Assembly (NCBI RefSeq): GCF_033436665.1
Contig: NZ_JAWQFO010000001.1
Coordinates: 62,001-126,000, forward strand
Reading direction: 5' to 3'
DNA length: 64,000 nucleotides
From: JAWQFO01 sp033436665
Lineage (GTDB): Bacteria > Pseudomonadota > Alphaproteobacteria > Rhodobacterales > Rhodobacteraceae
Positions 9,620-16,955 of this stretch are shown piece after piece. The number at the start of each line of letters is the position of its first letter. Within the stretch, counting starts at the first letter, position 1. The notes beneath the pieces were generated by a model that was not told the origin of the DNA, did no database searches, and saw only the letters and a program-made list of their open reading frames with translations. The translations under genes and the position numbers were made by a program.

Positions 9620-10335
9620 CGATCGAGCTGTTCCGCGAGGACGCCTACCTGCGCGACGCCCCCGCGATGGTCCATTCGATTACGCAGGAAGGCGGCATCG
9701 TTCTCGACAGGTCGGTCTTCTACCCAACCGGCGGCGGCCAGCCCGGAGACAGCGGGCGGCTGTCCTGGCCGGGCGGAGCGATCGGCATCGCCACCGCGGT
9801 GCGGACCCATGACGGGGCGATCGCTCTCGTGCCCTCCGAACCGGGCGGCATCCCGGAGCCTGGGACACAGGTCGAACAGGCGCTCGACTGGGACCGGCGG
9901 CATCGCCACATGCGCGTGCACACCGCGCTCCACCTCTTGTCGGTGGTGCTGCCCTTCGGCGTCACCGGCGGCTCCATCGCCGCGACCCACGGGCGGCTCG
10001 ATTTCGACATGGCCGACGCGCCCCAGGACAAGGCCGAGATCGAGGCGCGTCTCAACGATCTCGTGGCGCAGGACCTGCGTGTCGCCGAGCAATGGATCAC
10101 CGAGGACGAACTCGACGCCAATCCGGGCCTGGTCAAGACGATGGCGGTGATGCCGCCACGCGGGACAGGGCGCATCCGTCTCGTGCGCATCGGCGCAGAG
10201 AATGACCCTGTTGACCTCCAGCCCTGCGGCGGCACCCATGTCGCGCGACTGGGCGAGATCGGCTTGCTGCGTCTGGGCAAGATCGAGAAGAAAGGCCGGA
10301 TGAACCGCCGCGTCTACGTGCATCTCGACAGCTGA
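9616..10335 (+). CDS. AlaX-type alanyl-tRNA editing protein
   Basis: A 239-residue free-standing editing protein related to the AlaRS editing domain, which deacylates Ser- or Gly-tRNA(Ala). The zinc-binding pairs are visible: HTALH at residue ~102 and CGGTH at ~204 in DLQPCGGTHVARLGEIG. It starts at a GTG at 9616 that overlaps the channel stop codon (GTGA), after the AAAGGAG at 9602-9608. The product is presumably cytoplasmic. It is the last gene of the run beginning with trgA, and a tRNA gene follows directly. Confidence 0.92.
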   Translation: MTIELFREDAYLRDAPAMVHSITQEGGIVLDRSVFYPTGGGQPGDSGRLSWPGGAIGIATAVRTHDGAIALVPSEPGGIPEPGTQVEQALDWDRRHRHMRVHTALHLLSVVLPFGVTGGSIAATHGRLDFDMADAPQDKAEIEARLNDLVAQDLRVAEQWITEDELDANPGLVKTMAVMPPRGTGRIRLVRIGAENDPVDLQPCGGTHVARLGEIGLLRLGKIEKKGRMNRRVYVHLDS

Positions 10336-10403
10336 GTGCGCCGCATTCGCTGGCATTTTCGCCCTTGCAAACCCGTGTCCTGCCGGGCTACACCGCGCCG
10401 CAC

Positions 10404-10493
10404 GGAGCGGTGGCCGAGTGGTCGAAGGCGCACGCCTGGAAAGTGTGTAGGCGGGAGACCGTCTCCAGGGTTCGAATCCCTGTCGCTCCGCCA
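10404..10493 (+). tRNA. tRNA-Ser (anticodon GGA)
   Basis: A 90-base class II tRNA with encoded CCA. The acceptor stem GGAGCGG (10404-10410) pairs with TCGCTCC (10483-10489); the discriminator is G at 10490. The anticodon stem CACGC/GTGTG holds the loop CTGGAAA with anticodon GGA at 10438-10440, reading UCU and UCC. A long variable arm (about 10449-10465) and the GGTTCGAATCC T-arm identify a serine tRNA. No integrase or duplicated 3' end is seen nearby, so there is no sign that it serves as an attachment site. Confidence 0.97.
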
Positions 10494-10723
10494 CCTTTGG
10501 GATGTTTCCTGCCGATCAGGCGCGCATCCAAGTGCATCCCCAACTCTGTCCGCAAGCACCGTTCGATGCCACGCGATCCGCGGTCGTGGCTCATTCGTCT
10601 TCGTCGCACCTTCCCAACGCCGGAATTCCGCCGCGCGGCCTGACTTCGGCAGGTTGCCTTCGCGCGGTCTGATCTCGTACCAGTGAGATGTGCGCCTTGC
10701 ATCCCTTTGCAGAAAGGTTCTCG

Positions 10724-11095
10724 ATGCTTCCCTTTGCCCTGACGGTCCTTCGGTTTCTCAAAGCAATCTATCGGTCCTGGCAGGACGAGACCTTTCGTGC
10801 AGGGTTGTCCGTCGCCATCCTGATCCTGATTTCCGGGACAACTTTCTATCGGACGGTCGAGGGGTGGTCATGGACCGACAGCCTCTATTTTTCGGTGACG
10901 ACGATGTCGACGGTCGGTCTGGGGGACCTCAGCCCGGTCACGCAGATCGGAAAGATCTTCACGGTCTTTTACATCTTCGCCGGCGTCGGGGTCTTTGTCG
11001 CGCTTTTTGCCCAGTTCGCGCGGGCGCTCGTTCTCGATCCGAAAGCCGGAAACCCACCGGGAAAGGACGGTGCGGGGACCGGACAAAGCCGGTAG
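10724..11095 (+). CDS. Two-TM potassium channel family protein with TVGLGD filter
   Basis: A 123-residue protein with TM1 (AGLSVAILILISGTTFY), a pore helix (DSLYFSVTTMS), the selectivity filter TVGLGD and TM2 (IFTVFYIFAGVGVFVALFAQF). This is the Ion_trans_2 layout of a minimal K+ channel without a cytoplasmic RCK domain. The usual filter is TVGYGD; here the tyrosine is leucine. The ATG at 10724 is used because AGAAAGG at 10711-10717 is well placed; an upstream in-frame ATG at 10688 has no such site. A second minimal channel with the normal filter lies at 23825. Confidence 0.85.
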   Translation: MLPFALTVLRFLKAIYRSWQDETFRAGLSVAILILISGTTFYRTVEGWSWTDSLYFSVTTMSTVGLGDLSPVTQIGKIFTVFYIFAGVGVFVALFAQFARALVLDPKAGNPPGKDGAGTGQSR

Positions 11096-11155
11096 GAGTT
11101 CCAGTCTGCTATGGCGTTGTGCCAGTCGGAGACACGATTCGGGCAGGGGCGACTA

Positions 11156-12772
11156 TCACTCGACCGCGACAGAGGCGGTTTGGCCATGTGCCCGCGCCGA
11201 TGCTTCGGACCAGAGCGCAGAGGACCCCGTTGGCGCCGTCCAGGTCGTTGCGAACAGCAGCAGGCCGGTCAGCAGGACGCAGGTCGCGCCCCCGAGCCTG
11301 ACCATCGCATCGAACCGCATGTTCCGATCCCGATCTTCCACGCGCCGGGCGACAACGGACCTTGTCCAGATTGCCGCGACGCCGATCGCGGACATGGCGA
11401 TCGCCATCCCCGCCGAGATTGCGGCCACCATGGCGATCGCCGGCATCACCAGATCGTTCGCAAGACTGAAGAGCATTACGATAAGCGCGCCGGTGCAGGG
11501 AACGATGCCGACGGCTGTCGCGAGCCATCCGTCCGACCGGGACGCCGATTTCTGCGCCGCCGCACAGGCCGCGCATCCAACATGCGCACCGTCGGAATGG
11601 GCGTGTTCGATGGGATGGTCATGTCCGGGCTCGGACGATGCCGAGAGCCGGTTCGTTCGGAATGCGACGAGGCTCTTCCACGTCATCCAGAGACCGATCG
11701 CGATGATCAGCGCGTAGCTGCTCAACCGCACGATCCTGTAATCGGACGCCGGGCCGCCTGTCGTCTGCCGGATCGCGAGGTCGAGCAGGTAGACCGCCAC
11801 GACGGCCGAGAAGACGTGGACAAGTGCGATCCTGATCCCCATGCCGATCCCGCGCCGCAAGGTGCCTCCTTCACCGACGAAATACGAGATCACGACGGCC
11901 TTGCCGTGGCCGGGGCCCAATGTGTGCAGGACGCCGTAAAGAAAGGCGACCGACAGTGCGACCGCGAAAGTGCCGAAAGAGGACCCCTCGGCCATCGCGT
12001 TCATTGACGATCCGAAAAGATTGCTGATCCAGGCCTGACCGCGCGCGAAAAGGTTGCCCTGGACAGCGGCCGCGGACGAGATCTGGATTTCGTCAGGTTC
12101 GCCCCAGATCGTCGCGTTGTTCAGCGTGTAGGATGCCTCGACGACCCTCTGGCCGTCGACCAGGAAGAGGTTGCTGACCGTCGGGGCGTGCTCCAGAACG
12201 CCGCGCAGCCGGACCGCGTGGAAGGCCTCGTCGATCTTGATGCCGTCCGGCACGTCGACGCGGATCATCTGGTTGGGCGGTGGCGGGGGCGTATGGATGC
12301 AGGCGCCAACCCAGGGCACCAGCAGGAAGCTGTAGACGTACCCTTTGTCTCCCCTAAGCGGCAGGACGTACCCGTCCAGTGTCACGCTCTTGCCCAGAAA
12401 GGAGGAGGTGACCCCGGTTGCTTCCTCCCTGCGCCGCTCCATGACGACGAGGCGCTGCTCCAGTAGCCTGTCGGCGTCGTATCCGTCCGCACTCAGACGT
12501 GCGCGCGACGCTTCCGCCGCGGTCGCGAGCGTGGGGTCGTCGTGTTTCTGCGATGCCTTGAAGACGGTGCGGAGGTCATCCTTCTGCTTGTAGGACATTT
12601 CGAGGAACGGATCGTCGTAGGGCACGGACAAGGGCGCGAGGTCGTCCCACAGCACATGATCGGGCGTGTCGGCCACAGCGGCAGATGGCAAGAGCCAGAG
12701 GACTGCCAGCAACAGGATTGCCAGCCTTCCCGCCGGGGATCGAGGCAGTTTATCGGTCGGTGCGCAGGTCAT
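11156..12772 (-). CDS. DUF3299 - NicO/RcnA fusion, putative metal transporter
   Basis: A 538-residue protein. The start at 12772 is 4 bases after the preceding stop and gives a good signal peptide (LAILLLAVLWLLPSAAVAD). Residues ~40-235 match the periplasmic DUF3299 family, with the diagnostic FLLVPWVGACIHTPPPPPNQ at 149-168. Residues ~265-538 are a six-helix NicO/RcnA-type transporter: GVLHTLGPGHGKAVVISYF at 280-298, a His-rich loop (HDHPIEHAHSDGAHVGC) near 400, and VGIVPCTGALIVMLF. NicO proteins move Ni/Co; DUF3299 genes elsewhere sit in zinc-responsive operons (for example next to the PA4063-4065 ABC system of Pseudomonas). I do not know a described fusion. It is the last gene of the amidohydrolase operon; metal and direction are undetermined. 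Confidence 0.82.
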   Translation of the reverse strand: MTCAPTDKLPRSPAGRLAILLLAVLWLLPSAAVADTPDHVLWDDLAPLSVPYDDPFLEMSYKQKDDLRTVFKASQKHDDPTLATAAEASRARLSADGYDADRLLEQRLVVMERRREEATGVTSSFLGKSVTLDGYVLPLRGDKGYVYSFLLVPWVGACIHTPPPPPNQMIRVDVPDGIKIDEAFHAVRLRGVLEHAPTVSNLFLVDGQRVVEASYTLNNATIWGEPDEIQISSAAAVQGNLFARGQAWISNLFGSSMNAMAEGSSFGTFAVALSVAFLYGVLHTLGPGHGKAVVISYFVGEGGTLRRGIGMGIRIALVHVFSAVVAVYLLDLAIRQTTGGPASDYRIVRLSSYALIIAIGLWMTWKSLVAFRTNRLSASSEPGHDHPIEHAHSDGAHVGCAACAAAQKSASRSDGWLATAVGIVPCTGALIVMLFSLANDLVMPAIAMVAAISAGMAIAMSAIGVAAIWTRSVVARRVEDRDRNMRFDAMVRLGGATCVLLTGLLLFATTWTAPTGSSALWSEASARAHGQTASVAVE

Positions 12773-12776
12773 CGCG

Positions 12777-14111
12777 TCACAGCTCGTTCTTGAAGATGAT
12801 GCCATCCTTCATGATCAGATCGAAATTCTCCCAAGGATCTGCAACAAGGCCGAGATCGTCCAGAGGATTGCCGTCGACCAGGATGAGATCCGCATAAGCC
12901 CCTTCGGTCAACTGTCCAAGCGGACCGTCCTGGTAGGGGTGCCGCGGGCCGGCTAGGGCAAAGAGTTCTGCGTTGTCCGACGTCGCCATCTTCAACGCCT
13001 CGAAAGGCGTGAAGCCCAAACCTTCGAGCTTGCTCAAAAGCTTGCCCTGTCGATTGGTGGTCTCCTGATCGAAAAGCGCGTCGGTGCCAAAGGCAATCTT
13101 CACACCGATCTCCTTGGCCATCGGGTAAATCGTCTCGGTCGCACTGGTGACCTGCACCCATTTCCGGGTGGATGCGGGGTTCGGGAAGGTCATGCGGTCT
13201 TCGTCATCCAGAAGGGGCTGGATGCTAAGCCAGACGCCTTCCTCCTTCATCAGCTCCAGCGTTTCGCGTCCGATGAGAAAACCGTGATCGATGCTTTTCA
13301 CGCCCGCCTCGATGGCCATCTGCACCGCGTCATCCGTGAAGACATGCACTGCCAGATAGCTGTTGTAGCTTTCGGCCACATCCACGGCCGCCTTCATCTC
13401 GTCCAGCGAGTACTGGCGAACGTCGAGCGGATCGAAAACCGAGGCCACACCGCCGCCCACCGCCATCTTCAATTGCGCAGCCCCCATGCGGAACACCTCG
13501 CGCGCGCGCTGCTGCACCAGTGGCACTCCATCCGCGATGACGACCAGGCCGGTCCGCCCCCAGTAGTCCTGGGTTTCGCCTGCGGGCGCTGGAACCTCGA
13601 ACGGCAGGCGATAATCATAGTGACCGCCTGTCTGGCTGAGCGGTGGGCCGGAGACCAGCCTGCGCGGTCCCGGCACTTCGCCGTTGTCGATCATCTTCGC
13701 CACGGAAAACGCGTTCCCGCCGAGGTCCCGGACGGTCGTGAACCCGCGCATAAGCGTGCGTTCGGCCGCGATCACGGTGCGCGCCCCGACCTCGAAAGCA
13801 TCTCCGAAAAGCGCGGCAGTCTGGGGCAGTTCGGCGAGGCTCATGTGCCAGTGCGAGTCGGTCAGACCGGGGATCATCGTGCGTCCGCCGCCGTCGATGA
13901 CCTGGCCGCCCGCGACGGCCAAGTCCTCGGTCGTGATCTGCGCGAACAGGTTGCCGTCGATGACGACATTCGCGTCCTCGATCAGCTCCGCGTTCAGGCC
14001 GTCGAAGACATTGACATTCGTGATGATGATCGGCCCCGAAGGATCGTTTTGCGCCCACGCGACGGCCGCCGAGAAGGCGAGTGCGGATGCCATCGGGAAT
14101 GCGCGCAGCAT
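12777..14111 (-). CDS. Exported metal-dependent amidohydrolase (copy 2)
   Basis: A 444-residue amidohydrolase of the imidazolonepropionase/Xaa-Pro dipeptidase-like branch with an N-terminal signal peptide ending at AVAWAQ, so it acts outside the cytoplasm. Metal ligands expected of the superfamily are visible: HWH in DSHWHM, the possible carbamylated lysine in AQLKMAVGGGV, His in LAVHVF, His in SIDHGF and Asp in FGTDALF. ATG 14111 lies 8 bases after GGAG; an in-frame GTG at 14120 overlaps the upstream stop but sits on the ribosome site. It is a paralogue of the gene before it with the same motif order, so arose by tandem duplication. Substrate unknown. Confidence 0.88.
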   Translation of the reverse strand: MLRAFPMASALAFSAAVAWAQNDPSGPIIITNVNVFDGLNAELIEDANVVIDGNLFAQITTEDLAVAGGQVIDGGGRTMIPGLTDSHWHMSLAELPQTAALFGDAFEVGARTVIAAERTLMRGFTTVRDLGGNAFSVAKMIDNGEVPGPRRLVSGPPLSQTGGHYDYRLPFEVPAPAGETQDYWGRTGLVVIADGVPLVQQRAREVFRMGAAQLKMAVGGGVASVFDPLDVRQYSLDEMKAAVDVAESYNSYLAVHVFTDDAVQMAIEAGVKSIDHGFLIGRETLELMKEEGVWLSIQPLLDDEDRMTFPNPASTRKWVQVTSATETIYPMAKEIGVKIAFGTDALFDQETTNRQGKLLSKLEGLGFTPFEALKMATSDNAELFALAGPRHPYQDGPLGQLTEGAYADLILVDGNPLDDLGLVADPWENFDLIMKDGIIFKNEL

Positions 14112-14116
14112 GATCG

Positions 14117-15511
14117 TCACTCCATGTCGTACTTATAGATGGTCCCGTCCTTCATGATCATGCCGAAGTTCGCCTTGGCGTCGCTGATCAGCTCGAGGTC
14201 TTCCAACGGATTGCCGTTGACGAGGATCATGTCCGCGTAGGCACCTTCTTCGATCACCCCGAGCGGACCGAGCGGATAGGGCGTCAGAAGCCCCGACATC
14301 TTGAGCAGTTCGGCGTTGTCGCAGGTGGCCATTTTCAGCGTCTCGTAAGGCGTGAACCAGCGTTCCATCTTGGCGAGCACGGCGCCCTGGCGCTTGGCAA
14401 GGTCCGCGCTGAAGAGCGTGTCGGTTCCGAACGCGATCTTGAGGCCCAGCTCCTTCGCCGTGCGATAGACGAAATCCGTCCCGTCGGTCACGAACTTGTA
14501 CTTTTCCTTCTGAAAGTCGTTCAGCGCGGGGGCGTCCTCGTCATCCAGGAACGGCTGCATGCTCAGCCAGACATCGTTGTCCTTGAACATCTGCAGCGTC
14601 TCGCGCGTCGCCATATGCGCATGCTCGACGCTTCGCGCCCCGTTTTCGATCGAATGCCTTACCGCCTCGTCGTTGATCGCATGGGTCGTCACGTAGGTGC
14701 CCCAGGCTTCCGTCGCCTCGACGGCGGCCTGGAACTCCTCGTCAGTGAACTGGATCACGTGGATCGGATCGTAGGCCGACGTGACGCCGCCGCCTGCCAT
14801 CAGCTTGATATGGGTCGCCCCCTGCATGAGGTTCTCGCGCGTCCGCTTGAGAACATCCGGGATCCCGTCGGTGATGTAGAACATGTTGCCGCGTTCGAAC
14901 GAGTGCAGTTCGCCGCTAGGCGTCGGCACGTCTCGCGTAATGCGGAAGTCCTGATGACCGGCGGTAATCGACAGGGCCGGACCCGACGGGAAGACCCGCG
15001 GCCCGTCGATCAGCCCTTCGTCCGTCGCGCGGGCAATGTCGAACATCGGCCCTGCCGTATCGCGTACCGTGGTGAAGCCCCGCGACAGCGCATTGTTCTG
15101 TGCCTTGGCGGCCAGCAGGTTCCAGTAACCCTCGCCGGTCAGGGCAAGCTGCGCGATCGTCGCCTCGGCGAAGACGCCATGCCAATGGTTGTCGATCAGC
15201 CCCGGAATGAGCGTATAGCCCTCCGCCTCGATCTCGAAGGCCCCTTCGGGCGCTTCGACATCGGCGCCGATGGTCGAGATCAGCTGACCGGAGACCAGCA
15301 CGTCAACGTCCGACAGTTCTTCGTCGCAGCCGTTGAACACCTGCGCGCCGCGGATCACGACGTTGTCGAATTTCATCTTCACGTTCGTGGTTTCGATCTC
15401 GCCGACGACCCCTTCGGGGATGACAGCGTGATTTGCGTCATGCGCGAGGACGGCAATGGGCGACGATGCAAGGGTCGTGCAGAGAAGAAAGGTCAGCGTT
15501 TGGCTTTTCAT
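14117..15511 (-). CDS. Exported metal-dependent amidohydrolase (copy 1)
   Basis: A 464-residue paralogue of the following gene with a signal peptide (FLLCTTLASSPIAVLAH). Motifs: NHWHG (HxH), lysine in THIKLMAGGGV, His in YVTTHAIND, His in SVEHAHM and Asp in FGTDTLF; the C-terminal GPLGVIEEGAYADMILVNGNPLEDL is the typical return to the small beta domain. The extra segment before the first domain (HDANHAVIPEG) is absent from the neighbour. Divergence between the copies suggests different substrates. It lies 79 bases downstream of the outer-membrane protein gene and 5 bases upstream of the second copy. Confidence 0.88.
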   Translation of the reverse strand: MKSQTLTFLLCTTLASSPIAVLAHDANHAVIPEGVVGEIETTNVKMKFDNVVIRGAQVFNGCDEELSDVDVLVSGQLISTIGADVEAPEGAFEIEAEGYTLIPGLIDNHWHGVFAEATIAQLALTGEGYWNLLAAKAQNNALSRGFTTVRDTAGPMFDIARATDEGLIDGPRVFPSGPALSITAGHQDFRITRDVPTPSGELHSFERGNMFYITDGIPDVLKRTRENLMQGATHIKLMAGGGVTSAYDPIHVIQFTDEEFQAAVEATEAWGTYVTTHAINDEAVRHSIENGARSVEHAHMATRETLQMFKDNDVWLSMQPFLDDEDAPALNDFQKEKYKFVTDGTDFVYRTAKELGLKIAFGTDTLFSADLAKRQGAVLAKMERWFTPYETLKMATCDNAELLKMSGLLTPYPLGPLGVIEEGAYADMILVNGNPLEDLELISDAKANFGMIMKDGTIYKYDME

Positions 15512-15590
15512 GGAGTCTGTCCTCGATGTTGGCTGAGCAAAGGGTTGGGCATCTGAGTTGGCGGGTCAATGCGGATCCCGCGGCAAGCGG

Positions 15591-16469
15591 CTAGAAGTTC
15601 AGAACCTTGTAGCCGACCTGCAGCGACCAGTCGGCGGGCGCGTCGCCTCCGAAAAGCACGCCGGGCTTTATGAAGACCTGGCTGTCGCCGCCGAAGGCGC
15701 GACCGGTGAGCATCCCGAACGTCACCTGCAGGCTGCCGAAGGTATCGTTGGTTTCCCAGTCATGGATGATGGCCGGATCGTAGGTCATGTAGAACTTCGG
15801 ATTGGCCAGCTTGGGCACGTAGTAGAAATCGAATGTCGAGGTATTGACGCTGACGCCGTTGTCGTTCCCGCCTTCCAGACCGAACGTCTGGACCCAAGCC
15901 GGTGCGAAGATGGCGCCGTTGCCGAGGAACCACGCGTAGAAGATCGAGGTTTCGCCCGCGAACTGTCCGTACCCGCTGAACTCGTTCTCAGCGGTGTCGA
16001 GAAACAGTTCGAAGGTGAAGGCCGATCCGTTGCGTTCGGTGAGGTAGAACACGTCGATGTAGGTGACGCTGATGTCCCCGAGCCGCAGATCGTCGCCGAC
16101 GTTGCGATCCGCGCGCGCCGCGTAGGCCGCGTCGAAGAGCCAGGGTCGCGCGTTCAGCGGACTGTCGACAAACGGAACCGTGAAACGGAACGCCTTGTCG
16201 CCGGCGCCGATGGGGCGGGTGTAGAAGAATTCGAGCAAGCCGGTGTTCAGGTCCGGATTGATCTGGTTGTACTGGTACTGGATCCCGGCCTGCGTCGTCA
16301 GAAGCGTCGGATTTGTGCCGTTGTTGATCTCGCCGGACTCCTGAGACAATGCAGGCGACGCAGTCGCAAGGATCACCGCCGACAGAAGGACGCCCCGGGA
16401 AGACTGTCCTGAAGCCTTATTTTCAACCGGCCCCGCGACGCAGTCCGAGCCTCTGCCAATTCGCTTCAT
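15591..16469 (-). CDS. Putative outer-membrane beta-barrel protein
   Basis: A 292-residue protein with a hydrophobic export segment (LLSAVILATASPALSQ near residue 40) and a mature part dominated by alternating aromatic/polar strands: IQYQYNQINPD, FFYTRPIG, SAFTFELFLD, SIFYAWFLG, FDFYYVPKLANPKFYMTY, ending in WSLQVGYKVLNF, where the terminal Phe is the usual barrel sorting residue. It resembles the loosely defined MetA-pathway/phenol-type outer-membrane transporters, but family membership is not certain. It leads the amidohydrolase operon, which suggests substrate entry or product exit. GGAGA precedes the ATG at 16469. Confidence 0.7.
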   Translation of the reverse strand: MKRIGRGSDCVAGPVENKASGQSSRGVLLSAVILATASPALSQESGEINNGTNPTLLTTQAGIQYQYNQINPDLNTGLLEFFYTRPIGAGDKAFRFTVPFVDSPLNARPWLFDAAYAARADRNVGDDLRLGDISVTYIDVFYLTERNGSAFTFELFLDTAENEFSGYGQFAGETSIFYAWFLGNGAIFAPAWVQTFGLEGGNDNGVSVNTSTFDFYYVPKLANPKFYMTYDPAIIHDWETNDTFGSLQVTFGMLTGRAFGGDSQVFIKPGVLFGGDAPADWSLQVGYKVLNF

Positions 16470-16559
16470 TCCATGTCTCCCAGTGTCTTGTCCCGTGAAA
16501 TTTCCGCCCGCCTGTCGGTGCGTAGGTCCATCCCCTAACCCCTCCTCGGAGCGTGGTTT

Positions 16560-16793
16560 TCATCCCGCGGGATCTGCCAGATGTGCCCAGAACTCGACCA
16601 TCAGCCGTTCGACGATCTCTTCGTATTCGTGTGCCCGCTCGGGCATGTCGTGTCAACGCTTCGCAGCGCTTTCGGCCAGTTCGATTTCTTCGCAGACCGA
16701 GTGGAACTCCGGGTCTTCCCGTGCAAGCCGAACGATCTGAAGTTCATTTTCCGGGTAACGCGCCACCAGCCTGCGCAAGAACAGTTCCATCAC
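16560..16793 (-). pseudogene. Small conserved-type protein interrupted by in-frame TGA
   Basis: On the reverse strand a frame of 77 codons begins at GTG 16793 (or ATG 16790) behind AAGGAG at 16806-16801. It reads MELFLRRLVARYPENELQ, continues through DPEFHSVCEEIELAESAAKR, hits TGA at 16655-16653, and then continues in the same frame as HDMPERAHEYEEIVERLMVE and FWAHLADPAG to a second TGA at 16562-16560. Both halves have the highly charged helical character of one small protein type common in proteobacteria (PEN...FR.LCE.Y..A...W...PERA.EY..L). The TGA falls where Trp (TGG) is expected, so a single-base nonsense change is the simplest reading. It lies just upstream of the outer-membrane protein gene, same strand. 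Confidence 0.7.
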
Positions 16794-16955
16794 CCATGTA
16801 CTCCTTGGCGACACACCAGCACGGCGCACCGGTTTTGTGCAGGTTGCTACATGTAACCTACATACCGATACGCCACTCCGCGATGCATTGGCCTTGCAGG
16901 TGCCGCGTGCTAAGTTCCTGACCGGGATAATCTTTCTGAGCAATGGGGCTGAGAC

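Noticed and set aside
10404..10493. tRNA-Ser as an integration site of a mobile element
   Set aside because: No integrase, no repeated tRNA 3' end and no phage genes in the following region.
16653..16655. Selenocysteine codon
   Set aside because: The position fits tryptophan, and no SECIS-like hairpin directly follows the TGA; nonsense mutation is simpler.
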